Assembly (NCBI GenBank): GCA_018699955.1 | Contig: JABISG010000088.1 | Location: 1 to 50,000 of the forward strand | From: Planctomycetaceae bacterium | GTDB lineage: Bacteria > Planctomycetota > Planctomycetia > Planctomycetales > Planctomycetaceae | Length of the DNA: 50,000 bases | Direction: 5' to 3' | Part shown: positions 1-9,165 of the stretch, in pieces | How the letters are laid out: the number at the start of each line of letters is the position of its first letter | Numbering within the stretch: the first letter of the stretch is position 1 | Position numbers and translations under genes: made by a program | Notes under the pieces: generated by a model | What the model was told of the DNA's origin: nothing | Seen by the model: only the letters and a program-made list of their open reading frames with translations | The model's database searches: none

Positions 1-1173
1 CGATACCGGCGCCGCCAATATCGTTCCGTCGGTCAGGCCCAGGTAGTAGGACTTGCCGTCGAACTCGACTGACAGCGGGCGTTCGATTTTTGGGTCGAGG
101 GGGTGCGTACTCCAGTGGACCAGATCGGTGGATTCCACGAGCACATGTTTTCCGTCGCGCTCTAGCAGCAGGATCAGTCGGTCGGGTTTGACCAGCGTGT
201 CTACTATCCGGTCGCAATCGAGCGGCAATTGGCGTGTGGTCTTGCCGTCGTGGGCGAATAGCAGCCACTTGTTCTTGAACTTCCTCCCGTAACGGCCACT
301 GCGAGCGATCAGCAACAGTTGGTCGGCAAAGACGGCCGGTTCAATCGTCTGCACAAGCGGAGTCGCCGGGATGAGATTGGCGGGAAACCAGCCGACACCG
401 TCGTAAACGACCGATTTTGCGACGCGGTTGTACTGTTTAGTTTTTTTGGATGTGGACGGCTTGGGATTCGTCTCTTTGGGCATTGGGCCGTCGCGGTATC
501 CGAATGCAAACAAGCGACCTTTGAACGGCATCAGGGCGGTGATGCGGGACGCGGTTCCGGTCGATGATGCGGTGGTGTACTCGTATTGCCAGGATTTTGC
601 GTGATCCTTGGAAGAGTAGATCGCACCGATCCACGGCCCCTTCCTTGTATCGTTGAAGTAGCTCCCGGTGCCGACGAACCAGCGGCCGTCGTATTCCGCA
701 AAGTCGAAGACGTGCAGACCTCGGGGGATCGTCCGGTGTTTCTTCCAGGCCGATGCTTCATGAACGTAGAGGTTGCCGAATTCCCAACTCTCGGTGGCAT
801 CGGTGCCGGGTAAAAACAGGCGATTCCCGTACTGCCGATAGCGGTGGATGGCCTCATCCTGGACGGTATGCTCTTTGACGAATTTCTGTTTGGAAAAATC
901 GTAGGAGATCACATCCGTCGGGCCGGAATTCTTAAACCAATCCCCGTGGCCGAGGTAGAGCCGGCCCTCAAAGAACTTCAACTCGTTGATTTTTCGTGCG
1001 TTCTCTGCTTTTTTTTCCGTCGGCTTACCGAGTGGTTGGAACTGAAGTGTTTCGGCTGAGACCTGTTGAAGCTGTGCAGTTATGGTTACCGCGAGCGCGA
1101 CGAGAATGCTGCCCCATATCGAACGCCGCCGGTGCGGTTTGGCAAGAAGCAACCGTCGTGTGATTCGTTTCAT
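1..1173 (-). CDS. Secreted propeller-like protein, partial (C-terminus outside window)
   Basis: The frame is open from an ATG at 1173 to the left edge (391 codons), so the C-terminus is missing. The N-terminus is basic (MKRITRRLLL), followed by a hydrophobic stretch and a likely signal-peptidase site near QVSAE at about residue 40, so export is expected. The body has recurring short beta-type blocks such as FFEGRLYLGHGDW, YDGRWFVGTGSYF and FKGRLFAFGYRDG. It also has Asp-box-like pieces (SSKDHAKSW, ESTDLVHW) like those in sialidase/BNR propellers. I do not recognise a named family and assign no catalytic role. It starts 33 bp after the ABC permease and is probably the last gene of the minus-strand operon that begins at 7753. 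Confidence 0.65.
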   Translation of the reverse strand, partial: MKRITRRLLLAKPHRRRSIWGSILVALAVTITAQLQQVSAETLQFQPLGKPTEKKAENARKINELKFFEGRLYLGHGDWFKNSGPTDVISYDFSKQKFVKEHTVQDEAIHRYRQYGNRLFLPGTDATESWEFGNLYVHEASAWKKHRTIPRGLHVFDFAEYDGRWFVGTGSYFNDTRKGPWIGAIYSSKDHAKSWQYEYTTASSTGTASRITALMPFKGRLFAFGYRDGPMPKETNPKPSTSKKTKQYNRVAKSVVYDGVGWFPANLIPATPLVQTIEPAVFADQLLLIARSGRYGRKFKNKWLLFAHDGKTTRQLPLDCDRIVDTLVKPDRLILLLERDGKHVLVESTDLVHWSTHPLDPKIERPLSVEFDGKSYYLGLTDGTILAAPVS

Positions 1174-1206
1174 CGAGATTCATTCCAGATTGATTCGCCA
1201 CCGTCG

Positions 1207-2703
1207 TTACCTGCCGGCGGCTTTTTCGAGCGATGGTCCGATGCCTTTTTGCATCACGTAGATCAACAAGACCAGCGGTATGCATTGGATGAGCGAGACA
1301 ACCTGCCACCCTCCGGTCGAGGTCACCATCATCCACAGGATAGGCGTGGCGGGTGCCATCATGCCGACTGCCATTGCCGCCCCCAGCCACCACCAACGAA
1401 ACGTGAGCGACATCAACATTGCAAAGTGCAGAATACAGAGCACGACCAACAAGGCACACCAGACACCGGGGGAGATCAGCAGCGGGCCTAACACGGGCCA
1501 TCCGCGCGGCGTGATGGAGCAGCCAATGAACAACGCACTCAGGGCCGGCAGCAAGCCCAATAGGCAGCCGGCGATTTTCCAGCGTGCCACCTCGCCGATT
1601 TGTAGTGGCAGCAACCGTAGCGAGGCAAATGTCTGATTGCGAATTTCCTCGTGAAACACGCGTGACGAGTAAAATGTGAGTTCGATCACGATCGTCGCGG
1701 CCATCACGCCAATTATGAGCGAGACTTGGTCGTGCTGGCCTGCGTTTCCCAACAACGGGTCGAGACCGTACCGTATTCCAATCACAATCGCTGCATACAG
1801 AAAGCTCTTGGCGACAAGAGACATCCAGCTGCCAGCAATAAAATGAAAATCCTTCCAGACCAAAGCGTTCTTCCAAACCCGCTTCGAGGGGCGTTTGTTG
1901 CGTTGTAATGGCATCGTCAGCGGACTGTGATCACCCATAATTCGTTCGAGAATCGCCCATGAAATCAGAAAGAACAAAACTCCCGCCGCAAGATGGCTGC
2001 CGACCTGAAGACTGAAGGGGGACTCAGCAAAACCGGTGCTGAGAATCACGTCCATCCGGCCGCGGATCGACGTCTCGTCCAATGTCTCCAGCACGCGATA
2101 GACCGCAGGCGTGCTGCCACCGGGTGCGACGGGCAGCATGGTCAAGACAATGGATGGGAGCACATTCGTCACGGCCAGAAACACGGTTGTGAACACGCCG
2201 GCCGTCGCAACGCGACGACAGACGACGGAAAAAAACAGGCCGACGTTTGCCACGCCCACCAGATAGGCGGCAAACGCAACGTACATCGCCAGAACCTGCC
2301 TCGTTGTGACGCCGCCCAGCGTTATCGCCAGGAACGTAAAGGGAAGTTGCAGCGACAAGATAACTAATGCGCTGACGAGTTGTCCCGTCGACTTTCCCAG
2401 CAGCAGGCTGAGCCGATTGATTCCCGCCAGCTTCAGCAACTCCAATACCGCTTCCTCCTTCTCCTCGCCAATGGCTGTTGTGAACAGCACAATCCCTGCC
2501 GCACTGATGAAGAGGAAGTTCAGGACGGCAACCCACTGAAAGAACTCCAGTCCGGGAGCACCGAAAAGTCGCTGGAGTCCGTAAATGGACGATAGGCAAA
2601 AAAAGATCAGAGCGACAAAACCAAGACGGAACAGATGCGACCACGCCCACATCACACTCTCGCGGAGCGAGCGATCGAGCAGTGCCAACGTGCCGCTGAA
2701 CAT
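1207..2703 (-). CDS. ABC-2 type transporter permease
   Basis: A 498-residue integral membrane protein with about twelve hydrophobic segments in two blocks, separated by a hydrophilic stretch near residues 260-300 (ERIMGDHSPLTMPLQRNKR). This resembles two ABC-2 permease halves in one chain. Segments such as FLFISAAGIVLFTTAIGEEKE, with acidic EEKEEAVLELLKLAG after the second helix, are typical of ABC-2 permeases of the drug/gliding/lantibiotic export type. The frame is open further upstream to 2793, but ATG 2703 (MFSGTLALLDRSL) has GGGAG upstream and gives the usual permease N-terminus. No ATPase gene lies beside it, so its nucleotide-binding partner must be elsewhere. It follows two DUF1501 genes on the same strand. 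Substrate unknown. Confidence 0.78.
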   Translation of the reverse strand: MFSGTLALLDRSLRESVMWAWSHLFRLGFVALIFFCLSSIYGLQRLFGAPGLEFFQWVAVLNFLFISAAGIVLFTTAIGEEKEEAVLELLKLAGINRLSLLLGKSTGQLVSALVILSLQLPFTFLAITLGGVTTRQVLAMYVAFAAYLVGVANVGLFFSVVCRRVATAGVFTTVFLAVTNVLPSIVLTMLPVAPGGSTPAVYRVLETLDETSIRGRMDVILSTGFAESPFSLQVGSHLAAGVLFFLISWAILERIMGDHSPLTMPLQRNKRPSKRVWKNALVWKDFHFIAGSWMSLVAKSFLYAAIVIGIRYGLDPLLGNAGQHDQVSLIIGVMAATIVIELTFYSSRVFHEEIRNQTFASLRLLPLQIGEVARWKIAGCLLGLLPALSALFIGCSITPRGWPVLGPLLISPGVWCALLVVLCILHFAMLMSLTFRWWWLGAAMAVGMMAPATPILWMMVTSTGGWQVVSLIQCIPLVLLIYVMQKGIGPSLEKAAGR

Positions 2704-2817
2704 TGAATCGGATATCTCCCAAAGATGAAGTCTGTTCTGATCGCACCAGCGGTTAGTGTCGCAGGTCAGGCCGAAGCCTGGCACCTCTTGCATTCAGACG
2801 CGCAAACTCCCGAATCA

Positions 2818-4257
2818 TCAGCCAATCACATTCCAGATGGCTTCGCCGCCGTGGGCGATGCGGACGGGGCGGTTGTTGAGGTCGGGGACGGCCATGTTGG
2901 GGTCGATTCCCAGCAGTTGGTAAATCGTCGCCACCACATCGCCGGGCGAAACCGGGTGGCTGGTTGGGTAACCGGCGTGTTTGTCGGTTTGGCCGAAAAC
3001 GGTTCCTCGTTTTACGCCGCCGCCCGTCAGCAGGCTGAAACCACATTGCGGCCAATGTTCGCGGCCCGCTTTGGGATTCACTTTGGGCGAGCGGCCCATC
3101 TCTCCCATGACGACAACCAGCGTCGAGTCGAACAGGCCGCGGTCTTCCAGATCGCCGATGAGTGCCGAGTAACACATGTCGAGCACGGGGAGATTGTTGT
3201 CCTTCAACATGGCGAAGTTGTTTTCGTGCATGTCGTAGGTGAAGGAGCCGTTGGGCAGAAAGTTTTCGGCATGCACGCTGACGAACGGCACGCCGGCCTC
3301 CACCAGCCGACGGGCCACCAGCATGCTCGAACCAAACATGTTGCGACCGTAACGGTCGCGGAGTTCGGCCGGTTCGGGCGACAGATCAAACGCATCTCGT
3401 GTTTTGCTGGAAGAGAGCATGGAAAAGGCGCGCTGCTGGAATTTGTCCATCCGCTCGATAGACGGCGACGATTGGACGCTTTGGAATTGATCGTCGATCT
3501 GGGTCAACAGCGACCGGCGACGATCGAGGCGATTGGCCGACATCTCGGGCAACGCGTCCAATGCGGGCATCGACGGTTCGCCGTAGGGCCGAACGGTGCC
3601 GTAATAACGGCGCGACGGTTTGCGCCGGAAAGTTGGTTTGCAAATGCTGAAGAGCGGATCGTACTGGCTTCCCAGAAACCCACCGTAGGGTCCTGGCCTG
3701 CGAATTCCGGGGTACATGCTGCTTTCGCCCCAGCCAGGATAGCAAGGCAGGCAGACGGCACCCGGCATTTCCGGCGAGCCCATTTCGAGGTATTGGCAAA
3801 TCGCGCCGATGTCGGGCGGATCGGTGCGGTCGGCGGTGAGTTGCTGATTCTTTCCCTCGGCAAACCCGGTCATCATGGCCAGCGGGTTGTGCGAGTTGTA
3901 GCTGTGAGTGACTGTGCGAATCAGGCTGGCTTTGTGCATCAACTGCGAAGTCTTCGGCAAGTGTTCGCAGATTTGCAGACCGGGCAGTGATGTATCGATC
4001 GGCTGGAATTCGCCGCGGATTTCCTCGGGGGCCTCCGGCTTCAAGTCGAACATGTCCATGTGGCTGGGGCCGCCCAGCAGATTGAACATGATGACCGACT
4101 TCGCAGTCCCATCGGGCCGTGAGGCGCTGTTCTCCGCCGCCCGCAACAATCGCGGCAGCGTCATGCTTCCAAACAGCGAAAGCCCGCCGACCTGCATCAG
4201 GTCGCGTCGTGTGATTCCATCACATGTTTTTCTTGACCGACCGAGAATCCGTAGCAT
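2818..4257 (-). CDS. DUF1501 family TAT-exported protein
   Basis: A 479-residue DUF1501 protein of the alkaline phosphatase/sulfatase-like superfamily, whose biochemical role is not established. The N-terminus carries a twin-arginine signal (ITRRDLMQVGGLSLFG, residues about 15-30), so export in folded form is expected. DUF1501 landmarks are present: IMFNLLGGPSHMDMFDLKP near residue 55, the central MLVARRLVEAGVPFVSVHAE block, the VVVMGEMGRSPKVNPKAGREHW block, and the C-terminal GYPTSHPVSPGDVVATIYQLLGID. The last gives a template for recognising the decayed copy at 33429-33605. It follows another DUF1501 gene by 44 bp. The two differ clearly in sequence, so this is an old duplication or a two-subunit arrangement rather than a recent copy. 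Confidence 0.92.
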   Translation of the reverse strand: MLRILGRSRKTCDGITRRDLMQVGGLSLFGSMTLPRLLRAAENSASRPDGTAKSVIMFNLLGGPSHMDMFDLKPEAPEEIRGEFQPIDTSLPGLQICEHLPKTSQLMHKASLIRTVTHSYNSHNPLAMMTGFAEGKNQQLTADRTDPPDIGAICQYLEMGSPEMPGAVCLPCYPGWGESSMYPGIRRPGPYGGFLGSQYDPLFSICKPTFRRKPSRRYYGTVRPYGEPSMPALDALPEMSANRLDRRRSLLTQIDDQFQSVQSSPSIERMDKFQQRAFSMLSSSKTRDAFDLSPEPAELRDRYGRNMFGSSMLVARRLVEAGVPFVSVHAENFLPNGSFTYDMHENNFAMLKDNNLPVLDMCYSALIGDLEDRGLFDSTLVVVMGEMGRSPKVNPKAGREHWPQCGFSLLTGGGVKRGTVFGQTDKHAGYPTSHPVSPGDVVATIYQLLGIDPNMAVPDLNNRPVRIAHGGEAIWNVIG

Positions 4258-4301
4258 GACGCGGCCTTATTCGATCTTGATTTCGAGCAGCTGCCGAAGT
4301 G

Positions 4302-5726
4302 TCAAACGACTTCTTCAATTATCTCACCCTCCACCAGCGGCAGTCGTTCTCGGCGGCCCTGGTGTTGGTAGCTTAGTTCGTCTTGATCGAGGCCGATCAG
4401 ATGCAAAATCGTGGCGTGGACGTCGCGGAGGTGATAGGGTTTCTCGACCGATTTGAGACCAATCTCGTCAGTCGCGCCGATGGCTTGGCCGCCCTTCACA
4501 CCGCCGCCGGCCAGCCACATGGAAAAGGCGGTATTGTGGTGATCGCGGCCCTTGCCACCCTGTGCTTCGGGGGAACGACCGAACTCGCCGCCCCATACGA
4601 TGAGGGTGCTTTCGAGCAGGCCGCGGCGTTTGAGATCCTTCAGCAACGCGGCGATTGGTTGATCGACCTCCCCGGCTAATCGCAGGTGGTTTTCTTCCAC
4701 ATCGGCGTGCGCGTCCCATTGTTTGTTGCCCGGTCCACCGCCGGAAACCACTGTGACGAACCGCACACCTTGCTCGACCAATCGCCGTGCCAACAAACAA
4801 CGACGGGCATAGTCGTCGGTCGGTTCGACACCGACGCCGTACAGGTCGAGCGTCTCTTTGGTTTCTCCGGTGACGTCGAAAATTTCGGGGGCATCGGTTT
4901 GCATTTTGAACGCCAATTCGTAGGCGTTGATGCGGGCCGCCAGTTCGTCGTCGCCGGCTGTCAGATTGGCTTCGTTCAAACTGCGAATGAGTTCGACTGT
5001 TTGCCGTCGCTCGTCGAGTGAGATTCCCTCGGGCAGGCCCAAGTTGCGAACCGGTTGCGGACCGCCGCCGAACATTGCCGGTTGATAGACGGCCGGCAGG
5101 AAGCCGTTGGCGTACATTGGCTGTCCGCCTTCCAGCGCGCCGTCCGGATCGGGCATGACGACGTAGGCGGGCATCGATTCGCTTTCGTTGCCCAGTCCGT
5201 ACACAACCCACGAGCCGAGACTGGGAAAGCCGGGAAACGTCCGCCCGCTGAACAGCTCGTACTGAGCGGCCGAATGAACCACCTTGTCACCGTAGCAGGA
5301 ACGAATGACGGCGATGTCATCGATGAATTCGCCCGTTTTGGCAAACAGATCAGAAACCGGCACACCCGATTCGCCGCGCGGCGTGAATTTTCGTTTGGAA
5401 CCCAACAGCCGCGCGTCTTTGCGGACGAATTGGTATTTGACGTCGCCGAAGGATTCCGGGCGTGGTTTGCCGTCGAGTTTGTTGAGCAGCGGTTTGGGAT
5501 CGAACGTATCGACGTGACTCGGCCCGCCGGCCATGAACAGAAAGATGACCGATTTGACCGGCGACTCCGGCAAATGTCGCGGCTTGGGCGAGAGCGGATT
5601 CCCACTCGCCCCCACTGCTCGTTCAGACTGCAACAGCGAGGCCATCGCCAACGACCCGAACCCGCAACACGAGTCCTGCAGAAAATGGCGGCGGTTGGGA
5701 AGAGTTGGAATTGCAGAATGTTTCAT
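4302..5726 (-). CDS. DUF1501 family TAT-exported protein
   Basis: A 474-residue DUF1501 protein. The N-terminus has a twin-arginine export signal (PNRRHFLQDSCCGFGSLAMASLL). Typical blocks follow in order: SVIFLFMAGGPSHVDTFDPKP near residue 65; VIRSCYGDKVVHSAAQYELF; GSWVVYGLGNESESMPAYVV; the CLLARRLVEQGVRFVTVVSGG block; and LIVWGGEFGRSPEAQGGKGRDHH near residue 375. The C-terminus (HLRDVHATILHLIGLDQDELSYQHQGRRERL) is complete. It lies 17 bp downstream of the DUF1549/DUF1553 gene, the usual partner in planctomycete genomes, so the two are almost certainly co-transcribed. Function unknown; a role in extracytoplasmic breakdown or handling of complex organic compounds is often assumed but not shown by sequence. 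Confidence 0.93.
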   Translation of the reverse strand: MKHSAIPTLPNRRHFLQDSCCGFGSLAMASLLQSERAVGASGNPLSPKPRHLPESPVKSVIFLFMAGGPSHVDTFDPKPLLNKLDGKPRPESFGDVKYQFVRKDARLLGSKRKFTPRGESGVPVSDLFAKTGEFIDDIAVIRSCYGDKVVHSAAQYELFSGRTFPGFPSLGSWVVYGLGNESESMPAYVVMPDPDGALEGGQPMYANGFLPAVYQPAMFGGGPQPVRNLGLPEGISLDERRQTVELIRSLNEANLTAGDDELAARINAYELAFKMQTDAPEIFDVTGETKETLDLYGVGVEPTDDYARRCLLARRLVEQGVRFVTVVSGGGPGNKQWDAHADVEENHLRLAGEVDQPIAALLKDLKRRGLLESTLIVWGGEFGRSPEAQGGKGRDHHNTAFSMWLAGGGVKGGQAIGATDEIGLKSVEKPYHLRDVHATILHLIGLDQDELSYQHQGRRERLPLVEGEIIEEVV

Positions 5727-5743
5727 AGGTGTTTTCGCGACAC

Positions 5744-7753
5744 TCAGTCCACGTACAAAAATGAGTTCAGGTTGAACATCGCCAGCGCAAATTCGGACAA
5801 CGGTAATGTTTCGAGAAACTGTTGCGACAGTCGGCGTTCGTTTGCGGTGGGGACTCTGCCGACCGTGAGGCGGAAGGCTAATTCGATCTGCTTGTCCGGG
5901 TCGGTTTCCTGTTGCAAGCGGGCAGCGAATGCGGTGGCTAGTTCATTCGACATTGGGCCGTTGAGCATTTCCAGCGCCTGTGGTGCATGCGTGCTTGAAA
6001 TGCGTCGGTCGCAGCTAATCTGCAGGTCGGGTTGGTCGAAGACTTCCATGAACGGCAGTCGCAGGTTTCGTTTTGCGAACAGGTAGATCGATCGCCGATC
6101 GTGTTGGTTCTCATCGGGGGTGACCTGCCATTGTGTCGGCTTGTACAACAACTCGATCAACTCCGGCGCCACGGGAATCATGATGCTCGGCCCGCCCGCC
6201 GATTCGTTCATTCGGCCCGAGACACTCAGCATGGCATCGCGTAATTCTTCGGCCGTCAGTCGGCGTCGGTTGAAACGCCACAACAGACGACTTTGGGGGT
6301 CAATCTCGTTCGCGGTTGCGTTTCTCACACCCGACGATTGGCGGTAGCTGCTACTCTGCAGGATCAGGCGGTGCATCGTTTTGATGCTCCACGATTTGGA
6401 AGTTGGGCCAGCGAACTTAAGGGCGAGCCAGTCGAGTAGTTGGGGGTGGCTGGGCGTGTCGCCGTTGATGCCGAAGTCGTTCGTTGTTGCAACCAGGCCG
6501 CGGCCGAAGTGATACTGCCAGATGCGGTTGACCATCACTCGGGCCGTCATCGGGTTTTCGGGCGAGATCAGCCAGCGGGCGAGTTCTGTTTTCGGATGCT
6601 TGCGTTTTTCGGCCGGAAGATCGGCAACGGCCTTCACCAACAAGACGGCCGGCGGTCGCATGCCGAGCCGTTCGCCTTTCTTGCGTTCGTCACCACGTGT
6701 CAGCAGGTGGGTGGGTGTCTGTTTGTCAAAATCGTTACGGACGGTGAATATTTCGGGCAGCGGGTCGGGTCGTCGTGATTCGGCGTCCAGCATTTCGGCT
6801 CGCAGTTTTTCCATCTCCTGCAGGCTCGCGTTTGCCTTGGCCTCTTTGATGCGTTTGATCTCGGCATTGACGGCGTCGGACTTTGCTTTCCAATCGGCCT
6901 GGGCCTGTTTGTCGGCCAGCGGAATGTTTTCTTCAAACGTCGCCGACAGAAACGCCTGCAGGCGGTAGTAGTCTGCTTGTGGCATCGGATCGAACATGTG
7001 GTCGTGGCAGCGGGCGCAGCCGACCGTGATTCCCAGAAAGGCCGCCCCGATGATGTTTGTTCGCTCGGTCAACACTTCGTTGCGGCTGAAGGCGACGTCG
7101 GTGTTGCCCGCGTTTCGACGGACCGGGCCGAGCCGATGAAAGCCGGCCGCGACCAACTCATCTCGCAGGTCATTCTGTGTGACGCCTTTGGACATTGCGT
7201 CGGCTGCGAGTTCATCGCCGGCGACCTGTTCCTGCACGAACTGATCGTACGGTTTGTCGTCGTTCAGCGAATCGACGACGTAGTCGCGAAATCGCCAGGC
7301 GCTGGCATGATGTCGGTCGTACTCGAAACCTTCGGTCTCGGCGAACCGCACCACATCGAGCCAATGCTGCCCCCACCGTTGGCCATAGGCGGGCGATGCC
7401 AATAGTCGATCAACGAGCCGTTCATACGCTAACGGCGAGGCGTCGTTGATGAAATCGTCGATTTCATCGGGAGTTGGCGGCAACCCGATCAAATCGAATG
7501 TCAGCCGGCGAATGAGCGTGCGGCGATTCGCCTCGGGCGACGGTCGTAGTCCCTTCTGCTTGAGCCGCGCGAGGACATACGCGTCGATGGGATTGCGAAT
7601 CCAATTCCGATCAACCGGCGCGTCGAATGCGGGAACCGCCGAACTAACCGGTCGCTGAAAAGCCCAGTGGCTGCGATCGATGTCCGGCTCGTCCGCCATC
7701 GTGGCAAACGCAGGGAGCAGCGTTCCCAAAGTGATTATCGCCAGCCAGCGCAT
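5744..7753 (-). CDS. DUF1549/DUF1553 protein with CxxCH motif
   Basis: A 669-residue exported protein. A short signal peptide (MRWLAIITLGTLLPAFATMA) precedes a DUF1549 domain (about 45-260), a charged, probably coiled-coil stretch (about 280-330), and a DUF1553 domain (about 385-645). DUF1549 contains GCARCHDHMFDP with C246, C249 and H250, a c-type heme attachment motif. The separate N-terminal planctomycete cytochrome domain (PSCyt1) seen in many relatives is absent, so this is the short architecture. DUF1553 landmarks include NPMTARVMVNRIWQYHFGRG. The start has AGGAAC upstream. It is the first gene of a probable operon with two DUF1501 genes, an ABC permease and a propeller protein. Electron transfer through heme is an inference from the motif only. 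Confidence 0.92.
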   Translation of the reverse strand: MRWLAIITLGTLLPAFATMADEPDIDRSHWAFQRPVSSAVPAFDAPVDRNWIRNPIDAYVLARLKQKGLRPSPEANRRTLIRRLTFDLIGLPPTPDEIDDFINDASPLAYERLVDRLLASPAYGQRWGQHWLDVVRFAETEGFEYDRHHASAWRFRDYVVDSLNDDKPYDQFVQEQVAGDELAADAMSKGVTQNDLRDELVAAGFHRLGPVRRNAGNTDVAFSRNEVLTERTNIIGAAFLGITVGCARCHDHMFDPMPQADYYRLQAFLSATFEENIPLADKQAQADWKAKSDAVNAEIKRIKEAKANASLQEMEKLRAEMLDAESRRPDPLPEIFTVRNDFDKQTPTHLLTRGDERKKGERLGMRPPAVLLVKAVADLPAEKRKHPKTELARWLISPENPMTARVMVNRIWQYHFGRGLVATTNDFGINGDTPSHPQLLDWLALKFAGPTSKSWSIKTMHRLILQSSSYRQSSGVRNATANEIDPQSRLLWRFNRRRLTAEELRDAMLSVSGRMNESAGGPSIMIPVAPELIELLYKPTQWQVTPDENQHDRRSIYLFAKRNLRLPFMEVFDQPDLQISCDRRISSTHAPQALEMLNGPMSNELATAFAARLQQETDPDKQIELAFRLTVGRVPTANERRLSQQFLETLPLSEFALAMFNLNSFLYVD

Positions 7754-7863
7754 TGACTGTTCCTGTCAGTGAAACTGATGACTCGACAACAGGCGCGACC
7801 CGTCCGACCCGATCCCTATTCTACGGTGACGGCTCGATGTGGTTCAACCTGTCTGTGTATGCT

Positions 7864-7910
7864 GCGCCGGATGCGATCGTGATCCGGCGCAGCGCGGGGC
7901 GTTGCCCCGC
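7864..7910 (-). terminator. Two hairpins downstream of the sugar dehydrogenase gene
   Basis: Two back-to-back inverted repeats fill part of the 164-bp gap. GCGCCGGAT (7864-7872) pairs with ATCCGGCGC (7882-7890). GCGGGGC (7894-7900) pairs with GCCCCGC (7904-7910). They lie just after the stop of the dehydrogenase gene on the minus strand. There is no clear U-tract, so intrinsic termination is uncertain. The second hairpin closely matches an element at 49607-49628. Confidence 0.45.
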
Positions 7911-7917
7911 CGCTCAA

Positions 7918-9165
7918 CTACTTCGATTGTTTGGCAAATGTGAACAGTCCGCGACCGGTTGTTGTTGGCAGCATGAAGTAGATTTCGCCGTTCTGGTCTT
8001 CGCCGAATGAGAGGATGGGCAGCTTGTTGCCCGCCGTTTGCAGGGGTCGGTTGGCGACGACTTTCTTCTTGGCTTCATCGTACTTCAACGCCCAGATTTT
8101 GCTGCTGACGTAGTCGGCGTAGATGTAGTGGCCGGTGAGTTGGGGCAGTTTCTTGCCACGGTAAACGCTGCCGCCGGTGATCGACTTGCCGACTTCGTGA
8201 TGGTATTCCCAGATTGGTTCGATGAGATCTTTTCGCGGCCCGGAACCATTTAGGAACTTGTGCTTGGCTTCGCGGAGGTTCCAGCCGTAGTTTCCGCCCT
8301 TGACGATGAGGTCAATTTCTTCCCACAGGTCCTGGCCGACTTCACCCGCCCAGAGCGTGCCGGTCTTGTTGTCGAAGGCCATCCGCCAGACGTTTCTCAA
8401 ACCGTAGGCATAAATTTCCGGTCGGGCGGCATCGCCCTTGCCGACGAACGGGTTGTCTTTGGGAATTGAATAGTTGCGGTCGCCGTGTTGGTGATCGACG
8501 TCGATCCGCAGAATGGATCCCAGCAGTGTTTTCAGGTTCTGTCCGTTGCCGTGAGGATCTTTGCCGGCACCACCGTCACCCAACGCGATGTAGAGGTAGC
8601 CGTCCGGCCCAAACACAATCGTGCCGCCGTTGTGGTTCCAGTACGGCTGTTTGACGCGCATGATTTCCAACTCGGAGTCGGGATCGGCACGGTTGGGGTC
8701 GGTCTTGGAAACGGTGAATCGCGTGACGACCGACGTGAGCGGTGCGTCAGTCGTCGTGTAATAGAGGAAGAAATGTCCGTTCTCTTTGTACTTGGGGTGG
8801 AAGGCGAAGCCGAGCAGGCCCTCCTCGTTCTGCTTGTCTTTGTAGACTACCTGTTTTGACACGTCGAGGAAGATTTTCGTCTGCTTCACGCCTTTTTTAT
8901 TCGGAAAGACGTGAATGACGCCGCGCTGGGCTGCCACAAACAGACGATTCGAGCCGTCGCCGGCGTGGGTGAGGACAATCGGCCGAATATCGGTGACCTT
9001 TCCCGAATCGGAAACGGGCGACCAGCCGGTCCACTTCATATTCGCAAATGCGGGCCGCACACCAATTGGGAGCGGTCGCTTGTCAACTTGAGCCGACGCA
9101 ACAGTCGCACTCAGCAGGCAGCACAATCCGGCAATCAACGCAGTCAAAGATGTCGTTCTTTTCAT
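7918..9165 (-). CDS. Secreted PQQ-type glucose/sorbosone dehydrogenase-like protein
   Basis: A 415-residue protein of the soluble glucose/sorbosone dehydrogenase propeller family, which oxidises sugars or related polyols outside the cytoplasm using PQQ. The frame is open to 9285. ATG 9165 is preferred because it gives a clean signal peptide (MKRTTSLTALIAGLCCLLSATVASA) and follows GAGG. Family landmarks: RLFVAAQRGVIHVF near the start; GLLGFAFHPKY; HNGGTIVFGPDGYLYIALGD followed by GGAGKDPHGNGQNL, where Ca2+/PQQ contacts usually lie; LGSILRIDVD; and NVWRMAFD. The C-terminal GSVYRGKKLPQLTGHYIYAD completes the propeller. Substrate is not predictable. It stands alone between hairpins and a long upstream gap. 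Confidence 0.87.
   Translation of the reverse strand: MKRTTSLTALIAGLCCLLSATVASAQVDKRPLPIGVRPAFANMKWTGWSPVSDSGKVTDIRPIVLTHAGDGSNRLFVAAQRGVIHVFPNKKGVKQTKIFLDVSKQVVYKDKQNEEGLLGFAFHPKYKENGHFFLYYTTTDAPLTSVVTRFTVSKTDPNRADPDSELEIMRVKQPYWNHNGGTIVFGPDGYLYIALGDGGAGKDPHGNGQNLKTLLGSILRIDVDHQHGDRNYSIPKDNPFVGKGDAARPEIYAYGLRNVWRMAFDNKTGTLWAGEVGQDLWEEIDLIVKGGNYGWNLREAKHKFLNGSGPRKDLIEPIWEYHHEVGKSITGGSVYRGKKLPQLTGHYIYADYVSSKIWALKYDEAKKKVVANRPLQTAGNKLPILSFGEDQNGEIYFMLPTTTGRGLFTFAKQSK

Noticed and set aside
1025..1876. Minus-strand ORF of 283 aa
   Set aside because: It overlaps the ABC permease and the propeller gene in another frame on the same strand, and its translation is Arg/Thr/His-rich with no motif.
2725..3990. 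Long plus-strand ORF (421 aa)
   Set aside because: It lies entirely opposite the DUF1501 gene 2818-4257, and its translation is Arg/Gln/Val/His-rich with no motif; a shadow of a GC-rich codon pattern.
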